The translations under genes and the position numbers were made by a program. 64,000 nt of DNA. Origin: Clytia hemisphaerica (lineage: Eukaryota > Cnidaria > Hydrozoa > Leptothecata > Clytiidae). The notes under the pieces are model-generated. The model was not told where the DNA came from and made no database searches. It was given only the letters and a program-made list of their open reading frames with translations. This document shows positions 21,208 through 34,200 of the stretch, piece after piece; the stretch's first letter is position 1, and the number at the start of each line of letters is the position of its first letter. Location: positions 124,001-188,000 of the forward strand of contig CACVBU010000137.1 of NCBI GenBank assembly GCA_902728285.1, read 5' to 3'.

Positions 21208-24200
21208 ATGCAGTCATTAATGGACCATGCATATTGTAAAACCGACACTCAAATTTTGGAACCTGATGCTGCTGCTGCCAATGGCCCGGTAAGATGGACT
21301 AAAAGAGGTTATGGTCAGTGCAGTAATTGTAACAATAGTTACAAAAATAGTAAGAAACCAAAATATTGCAGCTGTGGCTTTGAGCTTGGTGGTAGCTATG
21401 CAAAAAAATTGGACACTCCATCATCCAAAGCAAACAATAAGACTTCCACTGCCATCCCGAAATCAGTTACCATTTATGGAACACCAGAGTCTGGAACCTT
21501 ACGCTCTGTTGCAACAAGCAATAGTCATGACAGGGAATTTTTGTTTATTTCAGGAAACAAAGTATCCTGCCATGCAAAAAAATGTTCAAGACTAAGAGCC
21601 ACATTTCGTGCCTCGAGAGAGAATTTTCATTGTCAGCACTCTTCATATGAAACCACGCCGGAACTGTATCGTATTTTTAGTTTTTCTCTGGAAGAGATAA
21701 CCCTTTTTACACCTGATGAACATAGACAAACAGAAATGAGGAATCTCAATGAGACAGATGTTAATTTTCCAATTTGTTTGAAACTTTCAAATAATAGTTA
21801 TGCTGTTAAAGCTCTAGTTTCTACTGGTGCACCACTTGCTTACACCCACGTTAAAGTCACCTCCTCAAAATCATCCACAGGGCGAGATGTAGTAAAGCTG
21901 AATTGCATGCTTAATAGTTGCCGGAAGAAGGTTGGCAGAACTAAGCAGGTACTTTTAAAAATCCACTTTTTCATAGAATTACAAGATCTGGGAAATGTTC
22001 AGAAAGGATTTTTTTCAATTTTCTTCTTCATGTGTAGACCAGGCCATGTCAATTGAATAATTTGATTATCAAATTTATCAAAATTTATCAAAGTTACAGT
22101 AAGCAATGCGATGACCCACGGTATGGGCCGAGAATTTTCAGGCCAAATTTTTTATTATAATTCACATAAAAAAGCTCGAACATGGATGAACCGAAACTGG
22201 CCCAAGCTTTCGGGTCGTGCTAGGGCCGCGCATGGGCCAATTTAGGAAAACAAAAACTTTTAAAACAGCTTGTCTCCATTTTTCAAATTATTGTGTCTTT
22301 CTACCTATCAGGGTAAACTTTTAATACAGCTTGTCTCCATTTTTCAAATTATTATGTCTTTCTACCTAACAGGGTCAACGAAAGAAGTTCTGTGTTCACT
22401 TACATTTAGTTGCACTTGCCAGGAAGTTGAAAGAAGGAATAATTGATCAATTAAGCTATGCTAAAGTTAATCCCACTAAGGACTCAAATCTAACTGAAAA
22501 AACACCTAAATCAGAATTGGCTGAGATCTCAACAGCTGTAACCAATACCATATTGATTCAGAAATCAAGAAAAATTCCATTGGATATTCCACCAACGGTC
22601 CTAGCAGAAAGCCTTAAACTGGATGAAACAATTGAAGTTTATGTCCCTGAAGAAACTGATTGTTCACTCTGTGGAAGCGCCTTAACAGATCCAATGAATC
22701 AAAAGGGTATGGAACATGGATACCTGATAACAGAGGTTGTCTCATTCAAAAAGATTAAGATAAAGATCAAAAAGTGTAAAAATTCAGATTGTAATGCTAC
22801 AGTTGTTCTATTTCCATATAACAAAGGTAAGAAAGTGTTTTATATGTTGTTTCTATTTCATATTTGTCTAAAACCTAAAAAAGCAAATCATCTTGAAAAT
22901 TAAAATTTAGAATAATTTGAAAACAAAAATTATTTGTACTTAGATTTTATTTGTTCGTTAGTTTAAACTACCGTATTACTTTGAATAAGTGTCTGGGGCG
23001 TTTATTTAATTTTTTCGATTTTAGGAGGAGCGTTTATTAAATTATTTGAGTCTAACGTGTAATATTTAGAACAAATGTAGTCTTTATTTAAGTTATATAT
23101 ATCAGGATTTTTAGTGCTAATTTCTTTAGTTCATCGACTAAAATTGCATCGAAAACTGCTCTGGTTTATATTAAATGACTAAATTCCTTTTCGATCCCAA
23201 TCAACACTTGTATTTGCGTTTATTTGAGGGGGCGTTTATTAAATAAATTTTCTTTTAGGAGGGGCGTTTAAAAAAAGGGGGCTTTACTCAAAGTAATACG
23301 GTATACTCTTTCGTAACATTCTTTAAAGATAATGCTTTTTTTTCAAAGGACTTTTCAATATCTCCAACAAAGTTTTGTTAAGTCTAAGCATAATGGTGGA
23401 ATGGCGTGAATTTTTGAAAGATGGTACACCAGTCACAAACTTCATCACAAGAAAGCTAAAAGGCCTTCAATTGAAATTACCTGTGGTAAAGAGATACTTT
23501 TTTTGAAACTAGTTTTCTTGTTAAAGCTACCTTCAAATCAGCTAACATGGATCATTTGAGAGTAAGACTTTTTGCAAAGAAGATCCACAAAATTATGAGT
23601 AAATTTGCCATTTAATCAATTTTTATTGTTTTATAAATATATCCAAAGTGTCATTAAATTATTAGATGAAAAGATTCAGAGTTGAGAGGTGATATGTTTT
23701 ACTCCAATGATTCATGTTTGCAGATTTGACTGTATGATATTACTTTGATAGTAGGAATTGGCTATACTTGCTTTCTTTCTAAAGTATTTATCTCATTTTT
23801 GGAGGTTAAAATCGCAAGTGTAGATATGTAGGATTATATATAATGTTTAAAATAGATCAAATAAAGAATTTTCATCAAAGGTTTGAACTACTAATCAAAT
23901 GAGACATTTTTGACAACTTTCTGCTCACCAAAATTTGTTTGCTTGATTTTTTCACAATAAATTGAAATTTCTATTTATCTAGGCATCACGCTTGAAAGCA
24001 TCAGAATTTGACTATCTTATCAAAACCATTTATAATGGATACTATGCATTTGAGGCAATGACAGAGAGAAATTTGGTTGATGCCGTTTGTGGGATATGTG
24101 GGATTGCAGGAAAATTGTACTTCGGAGATGGCAATGAGAAGAATTGCACCTCAATAAAGGAGGTAGCTATGTCACACTTTTTAATGTTAAGTTTGAAATT

Positions 24201-26158
24201 AAATCACCTTCTAATTCTTGTGTTTTGAAGTTATTTAAATAGTTGATAAGGGTCGTAATGTTCAAATTGTGAATAGTCTACCAAACTTTGTACAGATTTC
24301 ACCCACCATATAAGTAGATTCAATAAAGAAGGGGTGCCAAAAATTTTGTGGCCCTAGTGACGTCATAGCAACAATTTTTGCATTTTCCAAGCTAAGTTTT
24401 CAACCCCTCAGAAAAATGCGAAAGTCAAAGTCGCTAAAACCCAAAATCACTTTTACCATTCGAAAGCTTTCAAAGAACGATATAGAACACATTTAAACAG
24501 ATATGGTCGATTTCCTAACGTAACTCATGTAAAGCCATCACTTTCTGCTTGGAATTTGACGTCAATTGACCTAAAGTAACATCTTTGAAGTCAAATTGCT
24601 CTACTATTTACAATTTGAACAATTCAACGCTTATCGACTCTACTAAAAAGGATAACACTGTTGAAAACACTTCTCTTTTTTTGTTTAAGGTTAATCTAGA
24701 TGATAACTTAGAATCAATACATAGTTTGACATCAACCGATTATCAGACAAATATGATGGATGTATTGACTTCTCACCTTTTGGAAAAGGGGGCATATTTA
24801 AAACATGTACCTAGTCTTTCTTTGAATCTCTCAGACATTCCTCCACTTATTTCCCCATTAATGAGATCGCATGAGATAAACACGGAAACTGAAAAAAGAA
24901 GTACATACCTAGATGATACAGATGAGGTTGAAGGTATTTTGTTTGAAGGAATTTGTATTCTAAGCATAATTAAAAGAGAATGAGGAGAGAGGACGATTTT
25001 GCTTGACGTTTTGAATGAAAACCTACAAACTATTTTTGAATGGCATATTGCAAGAAGTTATATAGGAAAAATACCAAAAGATTTAATTTTGGGGAGAACT
25101 TATTTTGGCGAGTGAACAAAATATTTAATTTTGGCGGGAACTAGTTTTGGGGAATTTTCGCAAATTTTGTCTAAATTCACCGAATTCCCAAAAATTTGTT
25201 CCTGCCAAAAAGAGTTCCGTTAAGGTAAGTTTCTATTTTTAGGAGATGCAATGATGCTTTCAAAGATTTTAAGAGACAAAAAAACCACAATTGATTCTAT
25301 TGAAACAATGAGTGCCAATGAGCTTAAAGATTTGGCCAAATCATGCAATATCAAAACATCAAAGAATGGGTCAAAAAAATCACAGGTTAACACTTTAATT
25401 CATTTCTGCAGATATGGTAAACTGCCCTGGCTGATGATTTTTATCAAGATAAAAATAAGAGGTAGGGCAAAAATAAAATAAGAGTGAGGGTATTTTTTCG
25501 TCAGAAAACTCTTGCTTACCGTGCCCCTTTTTTGAATGCGTTCTTGTATTTTTACAGTACATATGAAATAGTTTTAGCCAATCAGATTGCTCATATTTTT
25601 CATAATAATAAATAACAATAATATCAATTAAAAGCCAAGATTTTATTAAAGAATGCACAAAAGTTTTCGTAAGTTTCTCTCACACTATAAAGTGTAAAAG
25701 AATTTTTTATCATAAAAATTACTGACAACAAAATGGAAATTCAAAAGTCTTGTGATCAAAATAATGTGATACCAAGTTCAATTTTAGCAAATTTTCTCTT
25801 CCCTTAAAAATGTAACAAACTAGCATAGCAAATTTTACAGGTTCATTTAATCCAATTTTCTTTTGGATTCCTGAAGAAATAAATAAAACATTGACTATTG
25901 TATTTGTAAACTGTAAATTTGATGAAAATAACTTAACTTTTATTTAAAGGCTATGTTGAAGCTTAACTTAAAACAACTCTATGCAACAATTCTAGTCGGA
26001 ACATCTGCTTGTCATCAATTTGTCAAGTCTCCTGGTCATACTGGTGGATTCTATCACCTTGTTTGTCCTCACGGAGTATGTATATCTACATTAAACTTAA
26101 GAGCAGATTCACCTAAGAATCAGCATAACTTTCCAGCCGTTGGTGCTAGAGAGCTGAA

Positions 26159-26242
<84 letters not shown>

Positions 26243-27942
26243 TGTGTGATCCACCCAAGATGTGTGACCTTATCTCAAAATTTCAGTAGGATTTGAAGAC
26301 TTTATATTGAGCTCTTCTGATTCTTAGGTGCATCTGCTCTTAAAATTTTGATACATTTATTTGAAAATGTTAAAAATTTTGCCACGCCCACTTATATTTC
26401 AGGCAATCTGTAGTTTATATTGGAGAACAACCATTCAAAATTCTACTCCGTAGGGGTTTTTCGTTGATTTTGGTTTGGTTTTTAAATGAACTTTTTTGGG
26501 TCAGGATCATAGGTGGCACCTATGTATTTTTATCTTTGTTATCCACTTTTCAAAAACAAAGGAATTTTTCAACCATTATAGATTGATCAAAACAAATATT
26601 TTCATGAAATGCTATAAGATGTGGGCACTAGACAACCTAATTGCATTTTTTATTCAAAAAATGTTTTACAAATGTTTTTATTTAAAATAAAATAGATTTT
26701 GAATGTTTATAAGTTACATAGCAACTGGCAGTGACAGCAAAATAAAGGAAATCAAATGAAAATCAAGGCCTGTCGGGTTTATGTCGATAACATCCTAAAT
26801 TGCTCCTAACTTGTATTCATTGTTTACTTGTTGAAGAATAAGAATGGAAACTGAAAAAAAGATAATAATGGTGGTTTCACGCAAGAAAATATGACGGGAT
26901 CAATTTTCTTTACTTTTTTTATTTCTAGACTACTGTTGCTTCAAAATTCATGATATTAACAGAGTCTGTTCGAGATGCTGCAGATCTGTATTTAAGTTTA
27001 AAGTTTCCACCGGTGATGTTTGTATGTGATACGCCTTGCACTCTGGTCCAGCACATCAATAACAGATCTCCTGAGCATGCTGAACATTTTTGGGGAGAGA
27101 ATGATGGTTGCTTTGAGAAACCAAACTTGGAAAATGATCCAGAAAAGGTTAACAAGGATGTCTAATCTTTATTATTCATGATAAGAAAAGAGCCACAGAG
27201 TGCTCAAGAAAAATGGAGCAAAAATAATGTATTTGAAATAATAACTTAACTTGAAATTGATAGGCAGTATTTCATGCTATGTAATCGTCAGGCAATATGG
27301 TTGCGGTTGTTTTATTTAGTCTGCCAAGTCTGCCATCATGAATTTCAAATAGAACTTGAACTTTCCTTCAAACACTACAGGGAAACCATTTACAGCTTAG
27401 AAATTTGGATAGCTTCAATAAGATGGATTATCAAATCAACAATCATCAACAAAAGTTAAAATTAAAATTTAATAAAACTAAATTCATAAATTTTAATCAA
27501 TTCTATCTTAATTTTCTAGATGATGAATATTCCAATAGTTGTTCCACCTGAATTCCAAGATGAAGATGAGGAAACAAAAGAGATAGCTCTTGATAAACCT
27601 TTTTGTCATCCATTGACTCAGAGCAGCAGGCGTTTCATATGCGGTGACCGTTTTCATACAAAAACAAATCCACATAAGTCTCAACTTTGTGAATTCCACA
27701 ACATCGATTTGTGTCTCCAAAGCACTTGCATAAAAACAAGCTACCCAGAAAGTTTAAATAACAAGAAAAACAATAAAAGAAATCGCTCAGCTTGCACCCA
27801 AAACCTTGCACATCATATTTATTACAATTACCTTATGGACTATTATGATAATCTTGAAATTGTACAAGAACAGAAGGCAGCTTTATCTATTTATGAAAAA
27901 GAAGTAACACGTGATGAATTGTTGCGATTTGTTTTTAATTGA
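21208..27942 (+). CDS. KDZ-transposase-derived protein, HMGXB3-like
   Basis: Nine exons join in phase: 21208-21948, 22373-22826, 23349-23485, 23983-24162, 24690-24933, 25243-25385, 25950-26075, 26929-27147, 27520-27942 (888 aa). Domains in order: an N-terminal Cys cluster (KRGYGQCSNCNNSY, then CSCGFELGG); a second one (CSLCGSALT, CKNSDC); the segment GLFNISNKVLL...YNGYYAFEAMTERN with CGICG; a SAP-like helix pair (SANELKDLAKSCNIK); and the KDZ core GHTGGFYHLVCPHG, VCDTPCTLVQHINNRSPEH, FWGENDGCF, DRFH and LCEFHNIDLC. KDZ proteins are a DNA-transposase family, domesticated in animals as HMGXB3. Whether this copy is domesticated or mobile is open: it has many introns and no visible TIRs. Catalytic acids were not assigned. 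The start is the first ATG after the minisatellite; an upstream exon is possible. An alternative donor at 27904 would fuse it to the next gene. Confidence 0.82.
22971..23301. mobile_element. 331-bp TIR MITE, TA target duplication, in KDZ intron 2
   Basis: CCGTATTACTTTGAATAAGT at the left and ...TACTCAAAGTAATACGG at the right are flanked by TA. The interior has several 'ggggcgtttattaaa' blocks. Confidence 0.85.
26160..26248. repeat. (GT)n microsatellite in KDZ intron
   Basis: About 44 GT dinucleotides with single interruptions. Confidence 0.98.
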
Positions 27943-28219
27943 CAAATTCCTGGAAAAACAATTTTTGAACTAATACTATCAATATGTCATCTAATAATCT
28001 TGTAACATAATAACTTTAACTTTAACTGTAACATTAACTTCTTTTGTTGATATATTTGATATATTGTGTTTAAAAAGTTTCATTGGGAACTTGACCTAAT
28101 GACGTTTGAGGGTGTCTTATGTTTTTCATCATCAAGTTATTTCTTTACAGATAAAATTTAATTGGCTTTTTCCTCTGCTCATATGGTATACTTTATGGTA
28201 CATGTTTTCGTTTTTTCAG

Positions 28220-31200
28220 AACAAAATAAAAATAATCAAAATGATAAATGAATATGTTATTGAAAACCAGAATACGTTCTATAAACCATTGGAAAAAAAG
28301 AAGAAACTTCAACTTTTCTGTGAAGTTGTCATGAAAATCATTGGTTATATTGAAAAGGCAAATGAAAAAGTCAAATCTTGGGTTTTGATGTGTACCTACA
28401 AAAATGAACATCTTGTTGTTGAAACAAAGTGAGTGAGATTTTCCACATTTTTTCCTTTATACTTTATTGACCCCCTTTTTGATTTATGTATAACACAATT
28501 ATTTTAATCAAGTCAGTGATTCTACAAAGTTAGTAATTAAATGTAGGAGTTTTTTATGCATTTTTGCATATAGGTTTTCACTGCCTTTTTATTGCTTTTA
28601 GTTTTGAATAAGATGAGTTTTAGTATCCTAAACTTTCATAATAAATAACTGAAATAGACCAATACTAGATAACACTTCCAGTAGCTCTAATTTGTTTTCC
28701 TTTTTTATTTTACTTTAATCTTCAGCTGGTATGTCCTTTTCCCTCATTATAGAAAAACATTTTAACAAAAATGATTATTTGTATATATGCTTCATTTTTT
28801 AGGACAATCATATTGGATTTTGATGTTTTTACTGCTAGTCCATTGGTTTTTGAGAAACGACTTACCTCTGCTGTCGGTTATTCGGTGTCTGTAGGATCTG
28901 GAGTACAATCCAAAGATATCAAGGACTATAAGTTCTTTCTTCAAAGCCAATACACAGAACCTATACCATATACGCTGATAGAAAAAGTTGGTTTTATTGG
29001 AAAAGGGACTTGGTTTTTAAACGAAAAAGTAAGTTATTAAGTTATTCTTTCCATCTCGAACGATTTTTAGGTTAAAATTAGCATTATTTTTATTCATAAC
29101 ATAAGTCAAATGTAATAGATATTTTACTCGCATCCTAATACCCATTTTTTGACCAAACCACGTTCCCAGCGACTTCTAACTGCTCTAAATCGACTCGTTC
29201 TATTTTTCAACTCCTCGCTACTGTATTAAAAATAATCTTTATCTGGAATAAGGAGATCACTTGGTGTGAGCAAACAAGTAACATTTTGAAACAGAAGATT
29301 TTTCATTTAAAAGAACTTAAATTTCCTTCTGGTACAGAGAATGTTGGAAATTTCTTTTCTTTAGTTAGGCAATTACTTTTTTATTTTCTGGTTTACAGAT
29401 TCGCCACATTTTTTTTTTCAAAATTAAAATAAAATAAAACTGAAATTCCCAAAACTTTATTTATTTTTGACCTTCGGACCCTGTCTGATCTGCCATGAAA
29501 AGGAATTTTTTTAGGAAACTTCATTTTATAAGAGCATAAAAGGAGATGAAAGGGTACGGCCTTCTCTTTTTCCCATTGATTTTCTTGTGTGTATAAACAT
29601 TCTTCAAAACATTCTAAATTTTCTCCAACATTAAAGTTTCAAAATGACAATTTTTTTTTTCCATCCTCCCGTCCAACTCCAAATTTCTGTAAACCAGAAG
29701 AAAAAAAATACTTGCCTAGTGTGCATCCTCCTACAGTGAAGCCCAGAAAAGAAATTTATTAAGACATAATAAGAATCCTCCAAATGTTTAGGGAAAACAA
29801 AAAAGAGTATGCTTATTATCAACGACTTTACATCTACTGCAGATTTCTTACTAATAGTTTTATTTTGTTATTTCTATTTAGACAGACTTGGTCAAGGCAG
29901 GATTCGAAAAATCAGATGAAAAATTTATTCTTGGAGACCAAAATAAATTCAAGCACTTGTGTCTAGACGTAGATAGTTCCTTGTTTAAAAAGGAAAATTG
30001 TATCGAAATCAATAAGAAGTAAGAAAAATTGTTATGGTCTTAAAGAGGTCATGAATAAAATTTAATTATTGCTGTTCCCAGGAAGAAAAATTTAGGGCTT
30101 TTAATAGCTTTTTGAATATGGGGCACAGCTAGAATGGGCCAAACCAGATTAGACATGTAAAAAATCTAAAATTCTGCCAAACATATACTTCATTTTTGAA
30201 TTTCCTTAGGATATACGAGCTGTTAGAAGGATTTGGAACAAACCAATGGAATGCAGAATTTTGCTTTGCTTTCATTTTATCAAGATTGCTACTGGCTGGT
30301 TCTCCTGCCTCATTGGATTCAGGTATTTGAATCATATTTGAAAAGTAGACCTACCTGGAGGACCTGTAAATTAACCCTTGTCCGTCTGTCTCTTACCAGC
30401 TTTTCTCGAGATTGGCTCATTAGTTTTTTCTGACTTTTGACACAAGATGCAAAATTGTAATGCCCACAAAATGTGACGGACCCTGATTTAAAAAAAAAAA
30501 TATTTTCCGTCCAAAATGTCAGAAAAACTGGCTTTTAGGCTGATTCATTAATTGCAACAATGGATCAAATTTTGGAAATTAAGTCTCGATTGTTGATAAA
30601 CTATTTCTGATATTTTTGTCAAATTTTGATGACCTTTTGTTGTTATTTTTTTCAGTCCCTATACTTCTGTTCTATATTTATCATTAGGTGGGTCCAAAAA
30701 ATGCATTGTGCTTATTTATCAGATTTTTAAGTCCTTCAAAAACAATGTTGAACTTCCAGTTTATACAGGCTCTAATGCTTTTTTCAATCCTTCTAGGCGA
30801 GAGCAATGTTCTTCTCCTTCATTCTGGTTCCGAGGTAAGGAACGTTGGAAAGACATTGCTTCAGAAGCATATAACCTTTGGACAAGGAGCAAGTCTCCAA
30901 CACAAATTAATTGTATCTGGTGGGAGTGGATCTTCTTCTGGGACAAGCAGGTATAATGCTTTTAATGACATACATTGAGCAAAAACAGTCTATAGAGTGC
31001 TCAAGAAAAGGAATTAACTATGAATTGCTACAGTGTTTCATGCTATGTAATTGTTGGGCAATTCGGTTGTGTATTTTCTTGCAATAAAAACTAAAAAACA
31101 ACAGCAACCGAATTGCCTGATTTTTAAATTGAAGATTTATTTAATTTTGGATGGCAAAACAAAATAAGTTTTTGAAACTCTAAATTTTGAACTCATTTTT

Positions 31201-34200
31201 AAATCTTTATCAAAAAGATGAGATTAATTAGAACTTTGGATTGCTAGACACTCAGTCCTTAATGGTATATATAAACCGTATTTCATTTTAGTCGTTCCCT
31301 TCAAGAAATTTGCAACTCGTCATCAATGGTTCTGTGTGTAAACGAAACAAAGAATGGAGACAGTCAATCGGAAATGCTTATCCATTTGCACGAGAGATTT
31401 TTCCAAGGCACCAAAACTGGAGGTCTGGAATGTTCGGATTGTTCAGGGATCGTCCTGTCATCCAATTATAAAGAACCGCAAAGGTAAAGAAAGAAATTGG
31501 CAAAAGTTTGATTACACCCTAAAAGTCAGATTTGAAAAGAAAAAGAATAAATAAATTAAATATTGTATACCTTTAGGGAGATATATAAGTTCGCAAGTTC
31601 TTCTGTTAATTTGTGAAAACTTTATAGACCTTTGGAAATATTATAATCCTCACAAAAATTAAGTTTTTTAGACATTTGTAATTTTAAGGGTTTTTAGACA
31701 TAGTTTTCTTTTGTTTTCAAAAAAATAAGCCCACTTCTCACAAAATTTAATCCTTGCGAAAGTTTACATTTCCCGTCCTTGCGAAAGTAAGTCCAACAAA
31801 AATTTAATTTACCATGAAAAAATTGAATTTGCCATGAAAAGATTGCCTCGCGAAAATAACTTACCAAAAAATTATTCCCCTTAAAGCCATAATAACAATA
31901 TGTTATCGAGGTCTGGATTGCTGTTTCAAAAAATGTTTTAAACCCATTATCAAAAAATTGTTCAACTAAACAATAGAATATCCTCTTTCTAAAATTACAT
32001 TTTCACGACCCGAAAGTTTGCAATGTTTTGACTTTTTAGAGATGAATAAGAATTAGAATGAATTGTCTGTGTTTTTAATACATAAGTGCGAGTAATATTT
32101 TGTTTTTGCAAAATAAGCAAAGAGCCTCATGGATGTATAAATTGGCTTTAAGGTAGTAATTTTAGATCACCATTTTGTATTTTTTAGATTGCAAGGTCGG
32201 GTGCTGTCATTGGAATTTGTCAAAGGAGATTATGACCGCCAGAAGCTTGATGAATTATATGAAGCTACAAATAGACATAAGGTTAGTAGTGAAAAAGTTT
32301 TTTCTTTGACAAGATAATGTCAATATCACACCATGGTGAGTAAAAAAATAGACATCAGTTTCTCTATTTGCCCGAGTTTCAATCCCATCGTTCATTACGT
32401 TAATTTCTTATGTACATTAATTACACTTCATGACAAAGAAAATGTAACAACTTTAATGACTTTGAAATCAAGACGAAAGGGATTATGGGATTGAAAGTCG
32501 GACACATTTGAAAAGTAATAATTATGACGTTTGCATAACAGAGCGCTATTATATCATTTAGAACATTGATTTGATTGGTATCAATATATCAGCCATAATT
32601 TGATTGCCTCAATTTACAATTTATTTACAGATTGAATTCGAAAAAAAGGTTCTGTAAACTGAGGTTGTAAAAATAATTATATCTTTAAAAATCATGCTTT
32701 AGGGTTTCTTGACTTCATGGGTGATTCACCACTGTTCGACCTGGCTAGACTCATTCAAGGAAGAAGAAAGGAAAATCTCCGAAAAATTAAAGCAACAGTT
32801 AAAGTGTTGCGAAGATGATAGATGGCATGATGCTGTAGCATTGGTGCTATTTACAAAATTTATTGTAAGTTCTTAATTTTTTATACAGGAAGTCGATAGT
32901 AAAATACCAGACATGTGGAGTGAAAGAATTTTAAAGAATTTTTGACCCTTATTCTTGGAAAGGGCATTTTTTTTAATTTCAACATGGAGACCACCTATTT
33001 TCTGGCTCTTTTTCGGGGCCGTCCATATAGTATGTACGCAAAAACTTTCCAAAATTTTGATACTGCCTCCACCCCCTTGTACGCAGAGAACAATAGAAAT
33101 GATGTCATTTAAACAAAAGATGTATGCTTTCACTAAACCCCCTCTCCCTTCACTGTGTGTGTACTACTGGCTGTTTCAAAAAAAAGTGTACAAGTTTGAA
33201 TTGAGATTGTGAGAAAACTATTAGAAAGGAGAAATGCCAACTTAAATTTTGAGCTATCATACTTTAAATTTGCTTCACGTATTCAAAAGTTATGAAGAAA
33301 ATTAGAAAAAAATCTCGTTCAAAAAATGTACTTTTTTGAGAAAAAAGAGGGGATCAATATTCAAGCTCACAAAACACTAAAAAAAGCTTTATTTACGATA
33401 TTTTTTCGTAACCTAAAGATTTGAGACCTTTTCAAATGTTTTGATTGCCAAAAGAATACAAAATAATCGGGAAAATGGGAAGGAATTTCACAATCATCAC
33501 AAATACTCTAACTTTTTCTGACCAAAATTTTGAGTTTTCCAGGATAAGTGGGAATATTAGGAAATTTATGTACCAAAACTTTCTCCTAAAAACCCAAAAG
33601 CAAACCAGAAAGATTCGTTTCCAGCTAACATCAAGAAAATGTTCCAATATTATTCAAATTCACACACATGCATTTTGTCTAATAATAAAATTATAAAATT
33701 TGTCAAACAAAGTTCCAAATCATCTTAAAAAATCAATATTTTGGAGATCTTTCAACAGCAAAGCAAGTTTAGCTATCGCTTGAGAACTACCATTTCAGTT
33801 CGGCAAATTGCATAGTTCCGCAATGTTGTAAAATTTCGCAGCACTGTGTTGTCCAAAGGCCAGAGCAGCGAAATTAGCAGGGTAAAGCTGCTGAAAAGTC
33901 GCAAAGTTTTGCCCTGTAGCTGGCCTCAAACTGGGTTCACAAGTCCATCCAATCAAAATGCACCGAAGGAGAATCACAAAATTTGATTGCCTTTTCAGTG
34001 ACGCATCGTATTCCCAAAAATAATCCGTATCTGAGAACTATTGAAAATATTTGAGCCATTGAAAAGATTTCGTTCTTTATGATACATGTATGATACACCA
34101 CTTTTTTTATCACAATTTAGTTTTGCTCTTCAATCGGTATCAATTTTTCTTTGGTGGATGAGGTCCGAAAATTGAAACAAAACTATGAACGGACAGAGAG

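Noticed and set aside
21311-21595. 94-codon ORF inside KDZ exon 1
   Set aside because: Out-of-frame shadow of the conserved reading frame.
26160-26248. Val/Cys-rich extension of KDZ exon 7
   Set aside because: A translation of the (GT)n microsatellite; the exon ends at the donor after CPHG.
32873-33212. Opposing ORFs of 85-86 codons in a PHD-gene intron
   Set aside because: They overlap each other on opposite strands, show no family motif and lie wholly within an intron of the in-phase gene model.
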